DNA of 64,000 nt from Lithospermum erythrorhizon (GCA_019722365.1 JADFUC010002382.1:558001-622000); one strand, 5' to 3'; shown: positions 22,229 through 34,389, counted from the stretch's first letter. Notes: generated by a model from the letters alone, not told the origin. A program made the numbers and translations.

Positions 22229-25142
22229 CTATACAATATATGAAACAAACACATTACTACTCAATCCCCAACTAACAGCTAGTTCACAATCCTTCCTCGT
22301 CCTCACAGCAGCCACAATCTGATGTATAATGTGAGGCTCATTACGTGCAACTCTCCCATGTAACCTATTATTGCGCTCCCTCCAGATACAGTACATTGTC
22401 GCAGCAGCTGAAATCTTCAACAACACCCTCTACAGCTTACAGCATGTATTCACATTCATCAACCACTCAATTCCACTTTCCAGCTCTATTGCTCATGTAC
22501 AGTCCAAGCATACAAAGGATCCTTCTCCAAATATTCCCAACATACTCACATTCAAAAAAGACATGGCTTTACTCTCTACACAACAAACAACACATCTCAT
22601 ATCCAGGCTTCCATTTTGCAAATATGTCCCTTGTTTTCAGTTTCTCCTGCACCAATAACCACATATTGAAGATGTGCCTGGGCACATTATGTTTATACCA
22701 GACAACATTTGCCCATCTCTTCTTACTAATAGGTTCCTTAAGCATCCCATACACTCTTCTAACCACAGATTTATCACGCTTGAACCATTTCTTCTAAGCC
22801 CAACTTATCCCTTCGCAAGGGTTCTATACAAATGTTGTCCACTTTTGCTTTAGTACCTTGGACATCTACATTCATTCTCCTCCCTCTTGGCTACCTCAAT
22901 TCATTACTGCACATCTTAACATCAGCCACTGTATGAAAGTCCCTATACACTAGCTTCTCTATTACATCTCTCTGGCAATCGTTCAGTGATTTGCCCTCCA
23001 ACCATGGATCAAACCAGATAAATGTATCCTTTCCATCACCAATATCAACTTCCACATTCTGATAAAGCCAGTGCCTATGTCCCGAAATGCATTTCCAAAC
23101 CCAACTATCTTTAATATTACTTTTATAAGCCCAGATGGATTTGCCTTTAAGCCTCACAGTATTTACCCATTTCACCCATATAGTATCTTTCTTGCTGTAG
23201 ATGTCCCAAAGTTTACTGATCATATTGGCCCTATTCCACTCCACCACATCTTTTATGCCAAGCCCTCCTTATAGTTTTGGCTTGCACACATCCTTCCACT
23301 TAACTTTTACCTTATATCTCTGCCCCTCTTCTTTGCCCCACAGGAAAGCTCTCATCATGCCATCAATATCATCCCATACCTCTTTAGAAATAGGCATAAT
23401 GCTAGCCCAATACTGATTTATACCTTGCAACACAGAACAGATCAGTTGTACTTTACCAGCATAGCTCAACATCTTAACCTTCCATCCTTGCAATCTGCCA
23501 GTGATCTTATCCACCAAAGCCTTACAATCTTTCATCCCCATCCTCTTTGATATAAGTGGAAGGCCTAGGTACTTGATAGGGAGAACACCAATAGGGATAT
23601 TCATAAATCTGCTCAACCTTTCAGTCACATTATCATGGCCCCCTGCTACAAATATATTTCTCTTCTCCAGGTTAGGAATTAACCCAGCCAGGTCCCCAAA
23701 CTCCTTGATCACTTTTTTGATACATTGTAAAGATTTCTCCTCTGCAGCTGACAGTATAAACATATCGTTTGCGAACATAATGTTGATGATTCCTACCTCT
23801 TCACAATCAGGATGATACTTGAACTCTGATTTGGCTGTTTCCAACTGCAACATTCTGGTTAGCCCTTCCATCACAATAAGAAACAAATAGGGAGAGATAG
23901 GATCCCCTATCGCAGCCCCCTTTGATTCTGAAAGAACCCATGAATCCCACCATTTATAGCCACATAAAAAGATGCAGTAGTGACACATTGCTTCACCCAA
24001 TCTACATAGATCCTAGGGAACCCCATACCATTCATCACAACCCAAAGGAACTCCCATCTGACAGAGTCATAGGCTTTTATGACATCAATCTTGATTGCAC
24101 ATCTATCAGGCTTCCCTTCACAATGATAGTTATTTACCAACTCCTGCATCATTAAAATGTTATCCCCTATCAGCCTCCCCTTCATGAATGCAAACTGGTT
24201 TGCACTGATGATATTATCCAGCACCACCTTCACTCTCCCAGTCAGGATTTTAGAAACACATTTATAGATCACATTGCAATAAGAAATGGGTCTACAATCC
24301 TTCATAATAGTAGGGCATTGTTTCTTTGGAATGAGTGTAATTGTTGTAGGATTGAGGGCTCTAGAAATCTTCCCTGTAGCAAGAAACTCTGCTGCACCCA
24401 GTCACACCACCTGAACCTCATCCCTACTTAAAAAATTCAACTGTGAACCCATCGGGACCTGAACTATTATTCCCCATACTCACATAAGCCATGTCCAAAG
24501 TCTGTAACAAGCATCAGACCTCAACAAAACTTTCCAGCTTCCTTCTTGACACAGAGATTGGGAAATTGTGGTTTTACCTCATCAAACAACTTTTTGTAAA
24601 AGCAGATGGCTTCCTCAATAATATCATCCAGTGTAGTTAATTGTGTCCCTGCTTCATTCTAAACTATTAGAATACTATTCCTCATTTGATGGCTCCTCAT
24701 TTTAGCATGAAAAAACCTGGTACAATCATCCCCAAAATTTCGTTTGCTCGAAAATAGGCCTCTTCAGTACTCTACAAAGTATACAACTCTTCTCTGAGCT
24801 GCTTCTCTCTCACATAGTCACCATCAGTAGCATTGCCAGCTAGGACAATCTTCTGAACCTTCTCCACCTCATCCCCTTTCTCTTCCTAACCACATACATC
24901 TCATTGCCATTAACATCTACTGACCATGCTCTTTTCAACTCCTCCATATACTCACCATGCCTACTCCAAAACTCATGCAACTTAAAGGAGCTGCCAAATT
25001 TAACATCAACCTCCTCTATCATAATACTCATGGGAGAGTGATCAGACAATCCAGGGACCTCAAACACCACATAGGACTTTGCAAATTTACTACTCCAAGC
25101 TTTATTCAACAGCACTCTATCCAACTTCCTCATTGTGTGATT
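22229..25142 (-). pseudogene. LINE ORF2 remainder: endonuclease end, reverse transcriptase, zf-RVT domain
   Basis: Reading leftwards on the minus strand: NHTMRKLDRVLLN and VPGLSDHSPM (25142-25030) are the endonuclease C-terminus. A linker with stops follows. KDCRPISYCNVIYK...QFAFMKGR..DNI...KIDVIKAYDSVRWEF lies at 24302-24040 and covers the RT fingers and first catalytic Asp. RGLR is followed, after a frameshift, by GDPISPYLFLI at 23910-23880. The catalytic loop reads MFANDMF at about 23783-23763, where active enzymes have FADD, so the first Asp is Asn (a single G-to-A change). LKYLGLPLISKR-like sequence lies near 23575. WKCISGHRHWLYQN...IGDGKDTFIWFDPW lies at 23095-23000, and the zf-RVT-type WANVVWYKHNVPRHIFNMWL at 22715-22655. 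The end is CIWRERNNRLHG near 22395-22358. ORF1 and the 5' half of the endonuclease are not on this strand. Confidence 0.85.
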
Positions 25143-25552
25143 GAAAATAAGGTTAGGATTGGCCATTTTGATAGTGTATATAATATTTGTTTCAAATATT
25201 GGAAGTGTGCACATAATACAGTTGCTGGGAAGGTTGGTACAATTTGGGTTTGCTGGAATCCAAAGATGATAAGTGATGGTGTAATCAGTATGAGTCAACA
25301 ACAGATAATGGTGGAGGTCACTTAGTTGAATAGTGGGCATAAGTCTATAATGTCAGCTGTTTATGGGGACAATCTAAGACTGGATAGGTAGAAGTTGTAG
25401 AGGGAAATTGTGGTGGGTTGTGGTATAGTAGGGGATAGACCTTGGTTGTTGACTGGAGACTTCAATTGTATTCTTGCTTTGAATGAGGATTTTGGGGGTG
25501 GCTGTCCTGACTTCTGTAATGTAGGAGTTTGGAGATAAAATTTGCTCATTAT
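25143..25552 (+). pseudogene. LINE endonuclease N-terminal part, inverted
   Basis: The plus strand reads ENKVRIGHFDSVYN, WKCAHNTVAGKVGTIWVCWN (25195-25258), MSAVYGDN (about 25348-25371), then RPWLLTGDFNCILALNEDFGGG (25438-25505). These match the apurinic-type endonuclease of plant LINEs (LETKV...GGRIWV.W.P...VYG...PW...GDFN). The catalytic GDFN motif is present. The start of the domain is cut off at the inversion joint, and the right end stops at the flanking duplication. Two in-frame stops occur, at 25324-25326 and 25390-25392. Confidence 0.85.
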
Positions 25553-25565
25553 AGTGAAAGATAAA
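25553..25565. repeat. LINE target-site duplication, right copy
   Basis: AGTGAAAGATAAA, pairing with 22156-22168. See the left copy. Confidence 0.6.
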
Positions 25566-25925
25566 AGTTCTCTGCCTCCTCTTTTTAGTCGACAGTAGGT
25601 GGTAAAATCCTTTTTGAATTTTTACGTCGGCGCAAATACACAGTTAATATTTTAAAGGAGTTACAATAATCTCGGGTACTTGTTAAGCTACCGTTGGTGT
25701 GGGCCAAATTAAACCAGTGTTTTTGGATGCTCGGTGATCTCCATCATATTGTATTATTTATTTATGCAACTAGTATTCGATTATTAGAAGAGCGATCACA
25801 TGTTACAATATAACTTTAATTATTATTTATGCAGTAGTATTGATAAATGCGATTCATTATCCCAGCTAGTATTAGAATATTATTCATACGTTAGAATATC
25901 AATAGCTAAAAGTCTCGAGTTCGAT
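25566..25925. other. Intergenic DNA
   Basis: AT-rich with repeated TAGTATT-like words around 25770-25880. No gene seen. Confidence 0.4.
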
Positions 25926-27320
25926 GGGCCCACATATTAACGGACGGGCAGACGGCCCGCTAAAGAGTTACTAGGCCCTGTTCGATCGAGGCCCCACATG
26001 CAAAGGGGCCACTAGCGAGAATACCGATAAATTACACAGTAACCCATTTATCGGTTCGGCCAAAAAAAAATTATTGTGTTAAGCGGGCCGTACTTAGGAT
26101 TAAATGGGAGTGCGGGTTATAGCCAAAAGCATGGCGATTAATCGTTTCATGTATTTTTGAATGCATGGGATAGTTCGTAGTTCGATAGGTTTTCTCGCTG
26201 ACGTCCATTACCCGTACAATCGGACAACATATCACGATACATCCATTCACCTTCGGTTTCGTGATGAAATTTGAGCGTTATAAGATCACCGTAGTTTAGG
26301 TGCATTGACTTACATAAATTGGCCATGGCCCCGTCAGATTAAATAAACTCTTCGAGTTCCCATTACCGCCTTTGCCATTTTCATATTGGAATGGTAAATT
26401 GTATGCTAAGTGGGAGATTTATGAGTATTTTGAGGATGAAATGGATCAAGTGTGGAAATCAAATGGTTTAAATGTTGCCGTATTGCCACAAAAGAGGATG
26501 GAAACGAATCCGGGCAACCGTTGACAATTCCGATGATAGAGGCCTCGACGCACTTATGGAGGACGTCACATAGTTCATATCGTGATTAGTGATCGGCAAT
26601 TCTTGAGTCGATCGAAACGCGTAATACAAATGGGAGGCGATCGTCGTCGTTTGAGGTTGTCGATTGGAGAATATGAAGGGAGTGAGGTAGGGTATGAGAG
26701 GTACTAGACCACGAGTCGAGAGTGCCAAAACCTTGAGGTTCAAAGAAAGATGTCATGGATGAAGAAACATAAGAATGATTGTGTTTGTCTTATGCTTTTG
26801 TATTTTATGATTTGGATGTTGACGTATTCGTATTTTGAACAATTTAGTTGATGTTATCTCGTATTTGAACAATTTAAATTTCATGTCATTGAACAATTCC
26901 GTTTTCATGTTATGATGTTATCTCGTATTTAGTTTTGATGTTTATGTTGATGTATTTGAAAGTTGGATTAAGTTATGTTTTGCTACTGCATCTATTATTC
27001 TGCAAGTTGTTGGTAATAAATGGGGGGCCGTGTATGGGATATGGTACCTGTTTAAAACTGAAAAATGCATGTTTTTCTAATAAATGGGAGTGCTGACACA
27101 CATAGCGAATGCAGATTTTACAAACTTAGACTGCGGGCCTCGAAGCTGAATTCGGGCGAATACTCACGAATATACGATGGGCTCGGGCCGGGCTGGGTAG
27201 CGGGCCTAATCTAAGGGGCCCCATCCGATCCGTTAATAAAAACGAGGAGCCCGTTCATGGGCCTCATAAGGAGACCAGGCCGGGCTCGGAACGCCGGGCT
27301 AACGTGCCAAGCCACGGAAT
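25926..27320. mobile_element. hAT-like element with GGGCCC-rich inverted ends
   Basis: The left end (25926-26020) and the reverse complement of the right end (27160-27310) share an ordered set of words: GGGC(C/T)C, ATTAACGGA(T)CGG, GGCCCGCTA. This gives long imperfect subterminal inverted repeats rich in GGCCC. The interior is AT-richer. A plus-strand piece TGGAAATCAAATGGTTTAAA at about 26452-26471 would encode WKSNGL, as in the C-terminal part of hAT transposases (WWKSNGLKYP), but the rest is unreadable. The minus-strand 91-codon frame over 26743-26468 has no recognisable motif. Exact ends and the 8-bp duplication were not found. Confidence 0.45.
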
Positions 27321-27807
27321 AGCCGGTAGGCCTGGTTTCTTTGCCATGTTTAGAGGGGTGGCTCAGGACCCAACGATCGATCGAGCAAAGATTTGCATCA
27401 TCAAATTCTCAATTTCCAACTTATCATATTGCTAGTCCAGTAGAGTTGGGCCGAGTCGACAACATTAGCAATGGTTTGATAGATCAAAATTGTCCAATAA
27501 TGAGTGGCCCAGAAGCCAACCCTATTCAGTAATAAGAACCGTTAATTAAAGAGGGAAGTAATGGGTGTTTTAAATGTGTCGTCGTTACTATCAGATTATA
27601 AAGGAAGTCATTGGCACAAGCTCATGAAGATAACGTATAAAAGGTAAACTTAGGGAGAGACCAAGTTCATTCTCACGGACACGGTCATACAAAAGTTAAA
27701 CATTTCTTTAACAAAGTTCATATTTCTGCCATGATAATTTCGAAAATGTTTTGACCGGCCCATCTGGTTATTTGTTTAGAAGGATAAACTTTGGAGTAAA
27801 GAGGGAG
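27321..27807. other. Intergenic DNA between two transposons
   Basis: No gene recognised. A 63-codon frame at 27341-27532 has no known motif. Confidence 0.35.
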
Positions 27808-28325
27808 TGATTATTTGGTCGGGTTTCGGTGTAGTGGTAGGATCGCAAATCGCCAGTCGAGCGTCTTTCGCGTCTCACGATGGGTGCTCTGCATGCTGAG
27901 GACAAGTTGCCGTCGGGAAGCATTCCGGCCGATCAGTCGATAGCGGATCGAATGAGTTTAGTTTCAAAAAGAAATATTATTTGAATTGTCGAAAGTGAGC
28001 TTGTGATTTGAGTACCGAGGTTGCAGCACATAGTTCTTGAAGGCAGGTTCTTGATTCGGTAGCCCGATGGCTAGATTCAATCTGGGTGTGATTAGGCGGT
28101 ACCGTTAAAGTTACCGTGTGATGATAGCACCCAGTACCCACTTAATGGAGTAGAATCGGCGGGTGCGCTTCGCGGTTTTCTTCTTCTTCACCTACCCGGT
28201 TTGGATAGCGAAACCCGCCTAATTACGGCCTTCCAGGAGACGAGGCGTTTATTCGGTTCTTCGTCGCGTCTTACTTATGGCGTGGGTTGGGCCGTCTGGA
28301 TCGGCGATTATTTATGGAATTATCG
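27808..28325 (-). repeat. Gypsy 3' LTR (left)
   Basis: 518 bp, homologous to 35511-36032 but strongly diverged with many small indels. Shared landmarks run from GTCGGGTTTCGGTG at its left end, through GAAATA(G)TATTTG, to GCGATTATTTATGGAATTAT at its right end. Confidence 0.6.
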
Positions 28326-28831
28326 TTGCCCAGGAGACATGGGCACCACATAGATTCGGATCTTGAGCTATGGATGATCTGCTTTAATTCTTCGCTCCGA
28401 AACAGCATCATTCTCCCTTTATCTTGCTTCATTTATCGTAGTCGGTTGAGTTCCCAAATTCTCATATTTTACACTCGATTGCGAAGAAGCCTCGCTTATC
28501 TTTTTAGTCACGGTTCATAAAAGTCCCCGGTTTCCACTTTTGCTAATCGGCCTCGGTTTTCATACCAGCCCCTGCGGGTGGCTTGAGAATCCTACGTCAC
28601 CGACTCCTGGTCAGGACCACTTTGGTGGATGTAGGTGAAACATTGACCGCGTTGTTTGAGCGGAGGCTCGGGGGAGTGGTCTTGGTTGGCGGTTCCCAAA
28701 ACTCTGCCCGGTCCCTTACCGGTTTCGATGTCCCGGCTATGAAGCCGAAGCTATATCTTACTCACAGGGTTCTCTTCTCCCGAAAGAGGATGGGGTCTCC
28801 CTTTACCAAATCTCGGGCACTACGAGGGATT

Positions 28832-29763
28832 TGCAGCCCAGTTATGAATATAATAAAACTATAACATACAAGTGTGTACCTTTCTTGAGTTGTAGCGGAA
28901 TAAATGCGAGGAGACTACGAGCAAATCAACGTAGATTGTCTCAGAATAATCGGCCTGACGTATAAACTTGAACCCTTTCGTGAGAGCTTCTTAGAGGCTC
29001 TTTTAAAATATTCATTGTAGGCGAATTTGGGCGGAAAAATCCAAAGGTTTTCCGCTACTCGACTAAGGGAGAAAAAAGAGAAGTGCAGCTTGAAAGTTAG
29101 AAGAATTGGTGCAAGTTTTCACCTCTAAAAAGTGGCACTTTATATAGGGCTCGAAAACCTACTTTTAAGGCTTAGAAGAGATATGGTGAAAGCTCTTAGC
29201 TCATCAAGAAGAATATTCTAGAATATTAGAAGTTTTAAGGAAAAATTTCTCCTTTTTTCTCCGTTTAATTAGACTATGAGTAGGTTGGGGTATTTTAGAA
29301 TCTTTAAGCCTTTATGCAAAATAAAGGCGCGTTAAAGGTAGGTAGAATGTCTGTAATTATTCTACAAAAGGAAAATTACGGAACCACCTTGATGACTCGC
29401 AATGGCAGGGGTGATTTCCACCAATTGGAATTTCGCTGATATTACCATCTGATTATATTTTAAATCCCGAAAGTTATAATTGTATTATAGTTCGTTTTAG
29501 TTGTTGTGTGTGACCTCTTAGGCTCGATCGAAATTAGTAATATATTAATTTATGTTTAACCGAACATCATATTAATATATAGATTATAATGGACCACAAT
29601 GGCCGTCATAAAGCGCATAGTCAATCGAGTTACCTAATATATTAATTATCGATAATTAACATATCTCCCAAACTTATTATTATTTAAATGTAATAATCGG
29701 TTGTATAATCTAATTGTTCAACGAGCATATATTTATGAGATATAACATCTCATATTTCCAACA
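28832..29763 (-). mobile_element. Solo LTR of a Ty1-copia element, nested in the gypsy element
   Basis: In minus orientation it starts TGTTGGAAATATGAG at 29763 and ends CTGGGCTGCA at 28832. It has a TATA box CTATATAAAG at about 29143-29134 in the middle. Flanks are GGATT (28827-28831) and GGATA (29764-29768), a 4-of-5 match that fits a 5-bp target duplication. No primer binding site or coding region adjoins it, so it reads as a solo LTR. Confidence 0.55.
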
Positions 29764-32235
29764 GGATATACTCGAACATTTAGGTAGATTTACATCAATT
29801 TGCTCTAAATCCAATTTAGTGCCGCTCTACATGACAGGCATCAATCGACATTACATACATAGACTTTGCTTGAACTTTTCGACAATTTCATCCAGAGGCC
29901 AAGCTTTTTGTATTCATAATATCGATGAATTTATTCATAATAGTAATAAAAATACATAATGAGCTTACCTGTTTAAAACTTGCCTCTTCCCTTTTTATCA
30001 CGTGTTGGGTATGGATAGTGCTACCCAGAAGTTGCTCGAGGAAGATCCGTGGGCAGTGCTCAGCGTTTAGCCTCCACATAAATTTGATCCTCGCTCCATG
30101 ACTAATGTTGGCCCCAGCGCGCCTCGCTCGCTACTAGGCCGTCGCCCCGCGAAACTGCTTCGACCCCACACGTCACGCCCGGTAACAACCTGCGGCACTT
30201 TTTTTTCCCGGTGGGGACAACGTACCTCGCCCGGCGTCTGCGGGGAAATATATCTTTGGTAGGGAATACGGTGAAGTGCTTCACGTACGGTGTTCACTTC
30301 TCCAAAATTCGATTTGTCACTGGTAAGCACTTTTCTCCATCTCCACGACCGTGAATACGGTGGTGTCGTTTGGGATGAGTCCCCTGTTATTTATGTTGAA
30401 CAAAGGGGTAGAAATCTTTCGTCGGGCCGTATTATTACCGAAGAAGTACGCGCTCTCCGCGAAACCACTATCTGGTTTCGAGATCGGCGCCCGTTTTTGT
30501 CGGCCCAGTTTGGGGAGCAGGGCTCACACGATTGCTACTTTTCCTAGTAACCACCACTTCAGCTCCTTGTCGGAATGAGCTTGTAGTGCGGAGATCTACG
30601 TATGGATAGTGAACCGTTACGTTGGTCACTCCTCAGAGCATCCTTGCGTCCCGGGGAAAAAATCTCTCGATCTTTCCCGCGAGGACTCGGATAAGCATGG
30701 CCGTGTCTTTCACGCCCCGAGTGCGTCTCTTTTATCTTGGGCATCATTTCCACCGGATCCTACCGTGAGCCCAGGCCTGCGAATCTCCTCGTGTAGCCGT
30801 CCCTGACTAGGATCTTTCCGCGAGACACCAAAGGTGCGAGCGCTCCGGTTTAGGTCCCGTTTGGTCACCGGGATATACCTCCGTGCCGTCACAGGCTTTA
30901 TCGTTTAGTCGAAATTTAGGTGCCATCCGCGTGCCTTCTTAACTTACACAGATCTCGCGAGTTCCATGCCCCGGGCGAGGGAACCCCGGCAGAGTTGTAT
31001 GAGTAGCGCGCGGCTCGAGCGTGGCGATTGCTTTCGTCGGCTATTCTCCGTTGTAGGCTCAGATCCGCCCGTGTCGCGATAGTGAACTCCACCGTCATAC
31101 GGCGCTGCTTTGCGGATGCTTCCCATTCGACCATGAGGTTTGATACCCCCAGCAGACTTACTGCGTCCATTTGAGCACTTTGGCAAGGTGAATCACCAGG
31201 ATTTGATAAATGCTTTCCGTCCCCAGGCGATATATGCGCCGAGAATGGGATGCCTATTGAGCTAGGCTGTATCATAGCGTCCATTGCTTAGAAGTTGGCT
31301 ATGGCCGGAGTGTAATGACCCGGCGGATCTCGTAGGGACATTACCCCCTCGAAATTCTTCTTGGAGAAGACAAGTGCAGGAGCTGAGGCGTTCTCTCTTT
31401 ATGCTTATACATGTCATTTTAGCGTCTGCGCTCGCGTAGAACTCCAGCGATCGCCCTCCTCCCGACACACTTTGAGGAGATGGCGTTGACTCTTAGTGAT
31501 GTTGGGAGGTGATCAGAGAATCCCGATATTTCTCACATCAGCTTATTAGTATAGATTATAGCTTTGTGGATGTAATCCTTAATTTGTCCACTACTTGAGG
31601 ATAGGCCTACATACCGATCTTTAGGTGGTGGAAGTCATCGGTGTTGTGCCTATGGTCTAGCGAACTTGCTCGTATCCTTGACACAGAGGTGCTTGAGTGG
31701 TGGTCGGCGTGATAGCGCTTTGTCACCAAGTCTCAGGGAACACGTTCCCGGCCGAGGTCTTCAAAGGGAGTCAAGTATTCGATCTTCCTTTTCCTTGACA
31801 TCATTTCCCTCTTCGATTTGGATCTCCACAGGCGTTAAAATTCCACTCCTTGAAGGTCGGTCAGTAGCCACTGGCCGGGCGCCGGATCATCAGCTCACTT
31901 GAGACTCGAGGCCACTTGCCCGGTGCTCATCTACCGGGCGCTTGTAAATAACCCGTTACGCCTAAGAGATTTTTATTAAATTATATTTGCTCGATTCGGT
32001 GGGTGGGACCATGGGATGATATCGATAATTCGGAATCTGTCGATATATCGAGAGGCGAGTATGAGATAGTAGTAATATATGCCTGGGAATCACACATTTG
32101 AAATCGGTTTCATTGAGATTTAAGTGAGCAAAGTGGATAAGTCATAGAGACAAAAGCGGGACTTAAGCGAATTCGCCCAAATATCTCGCTATCATATCAT
32201 CTTACGTAAATTCTCCAAAGCAAGCCGATAAAAGC
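29764..32235 (-). other. Gypsy internal region, coding content not readable
   Basis: GC-rich (especially 30070-31960) with many short open frames on both strands, as expected of decayed pol. I looked for RT (LD-like), integrase HHCC and RNase H motifs on both strands and could not find any I would defend. The left 300 bases are AT-rich. Confidence 0.4.
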
Positions 32236-32239
32236 CCAG

Positions 32240-34375
32240 CACCATTGTGTTGGCTGACGCCTTGTTCTCCCAGCACAGATTTTTTTTTTCCATTTTCCAT
32301 TTATTTGTGGTTCGAGATACAAAAAGTTGGTTTAAATGCTTTCTCGCCAGCGTTCCTACTGGCATTCGAGGTAGAAAGGTTAAGAGTCTTGTTGGATGTT
32401 TCGTAAGTTGTGAAAGTTTGGCTTTTAAGATTTTTGAGATTTGGGACTTTAAATGGTATAGAGGTTTCGTAGCTCGGATTAAGTGATTTGAAGTGATGAT
32501 TATACTCGTCTTTGGGGTTGAATCGTGTTGATTTTGAGGATTGACTTTTTGGTGACTTTTCTCAAACTTCAACAAATTGTATTATGGGACCTTAATATAG
32601 TTGTCTTGAAATATAAGTTGTGATTTTGATGTTGATTGGAAGAGAGTATGTTGAGGTAGGATTTTGTAAGTGGATTAATAATTGAGTTTTTTGATTAAAG
32701 GTTGTTAGAAATGGATTAATTAGTTGAAGAATTAATTGTTGGATTGATTAGAAAGTGTTTAGAGTGTTGGAATTAGGGTAGGGGGAGGGGGCCAAAATTT
32801 ATTGTGTTGGGGTGGTTGGAATTTCGTTGTTTTTATTAGTTGATTTAAAAGCGCGTAGTTATATTTTCACCTAAAGTTGTTAAATTGATAAGCTATAATT
32901 GTTGTAAATTGGATAGTTAAAAAAACTAAAAGCGAGATTATGATTGTAATAAGTAAGTAATTGTATTTTTGGGTGTTTGTGATTAGGCGTGGAAGCGTGG
33001 AAAGCGGAACTTGGATTAGGCTAGGCGGCGTTATTGTTGCTAGCCAAGTGAGTATCTACGCAAATTAATAGATAATTTATTTCTTCGTGAGTGTGTTGCA
33101 TTTGTTGGTGTTGTGAGCATGTTTATGTATGTATCAATGTGTTGATTGTTGAGTATGTATGGTTAGTTAGTGGTTTCCTTGTACTACGGTACGAGTGTGT
33201 TGTGAGTTCCCTTGTATTGCAGTGCGAGTGTGATGTGGTTGCCTTGTCTTCTGATGCGAGTGTGTGGTGGTTGCCTTGTACTACGGTACAAGTGTGTTGT
33301 GTTGTCACCAAGTATCACCGTTACGAGTGTGTTGTTATCGATGTGCCTTATACTTCGGTATGAGTGTGTTGTGTTTACACCGTGCCTCGTTCTACGAGTG
33401 TGATGTATAGCTTATGTCGAGGCGTAAGTTTACTCACTGCGGGTTGAGGTTGATTATATGCGCATTAGTTGAGGAATGCGGACTGCGTTCGAGTTGATTG
33501 AGTTGTTGTTTTAGGTGTGGGGTGAGTAGTACGGCGTTGGCTGATAGAGTTGAAGGATTGGATGGCACAGTTGTTTGTCGTGAGGTTTTGCATTGTTGGT
33601 TGATAGAAGTATAGTTGTGGATTTGATTGGGTATTGTTGTGTTGTTTACTTGGGATATGATCTTCGATTATTAGTTGTCTTTATTAGAATGTGCGTATTG
33701 GTTAGATTGGGCCTATGAACTAATGACCCGTAGTAATGACGGTATTGATATAACCTTCTGCGATGCCACGATAAACGAACTCATTAATGATATACTCTTT
33801 ATTTATGGCCTTGAATAGTATTGTATCATAAATAAATACATATTTTATGTCTCCAATTAATGATTTTATAATCTTATTTACTTCGTGGGAATGAGTTAAT
33901 TTTACTCTTAAGATACATATTCACTAAGCTTCGCCCGACTACACTTTATTCGTATGGTGGCATTTCATTTGTTTCGGGTTGACAAGTGGTCTTTGTGGGC
34001 GTTTTTGAGAGCTTCAGTGGTAGTTCCTTAGAGCTGGGTGAAGCGGCGGGTGGCGATATATCCTCGCGGTCGTTGTTTTTGGATTGTATTCGGTTATGCG
34101 TATTGTTGTATTTGGGATTTTTAAATTTGGTTGTTGTAAATATTTTGTACGTGATGTTTGTTGTATGTTATTGGTAAGTGTGTGGTTAGGAAGGCGCGAT
34201 GGATTAACTTTTCTTAAAACTCACTAGCATCCGTAGTATATTGTTTTTATGAGTTTATTTGAGGGCCAGTGGGTTTGTAAATTGAGTCATCCGTCGGCGT
34301 GGTAGCTACGGTGTCGAGATTTGGGCGATTAAACACCGAGGGCCGTCGACTAGGGTGGGTCGTTACGGTTTCCTA
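32240..34375 (+). mobile_element. Long LTR-like insertion, possibly a solo gypsy (Del/Tekay-type) LTR
   Basis: T/G-rich non-coding sequence unlike the flanking gypsy interior, ending GTGGGTCGTTACGG, a style typical of long Del/Tekay LTR ends (from memory). It separates the gag relic from the rest of the gypsy element, which supports an insertion. It contains a minisatellite at 33170-33420. An AT-rich stretch at about 33720-33950 may be a further small insertion. Left border and target duplication are not defined. Confidence 0.35.
33170..33420. repeat. Minisatellite, about 32-38 bp unit, six to seven copies
   Basis: The unit is approximately ACGAGTGTGTTGTG followed by a variable middle, then CCTTGTACTACGGT. 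Unit starts (nGAGTGTG) occur near 33189, 33227, 33259, 33290 (AAGTGTG), 33325, 33361 and 33397. Copies differ at several positions. The array is transcribable but not coding in any known sense. Confidence 0.75.
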
Positions 34376-34389
34376 CACCGCTTCTCGAC

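Larger units (their letters stand above)
22169..25552 (-). mobile_element. L1-type LINE with inverted 5' segment (twin-priming structure)
   Basis: The 3' end lies at the left: the minus strand ends in an A run (plus T run 22169-22176) about 15 bases after an AATAAAG polyadenylation-like signal. From 25142 leftwards the minus strand carries the end of the endonuclease, the reverse transcriptase and the C-terminal domain. From 25143 rightwards the plus strand carries the N-terminal part of the same endonuclease. The 5' part is therefore inverted relative to the 3' part, within one pair of flanking direct repeats. About 45 endonuclease codons between the two parts are missing. Coding is far better preserved than in other repeats here, so this is one of the younger insertions. 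Confidence 0.85.

Noticed and set aside
22345..22797. 150-codon plus-strand frame and several plus-strand frames up to 25325
   Set aside because: Most are antisense shadows of LINE ORF2. Only the part from 25143 onward on the plus strand is genuine (inverted endonuclease).
30067..31468. Series of 60-122 codon frames on both strands in GC-rich DNA
   Set aside because: They overlap each other on both strands and none shows RT, integrase or gag motifs. GC-rich decayed transposon DNA produces such frames because stop codons are rare.
33170..33420. CRISPR-like array
   Set aside because: Repeats are imperfect and spacers are not unique insert-like sequences. The host is a plant, and this is a minisatellite.
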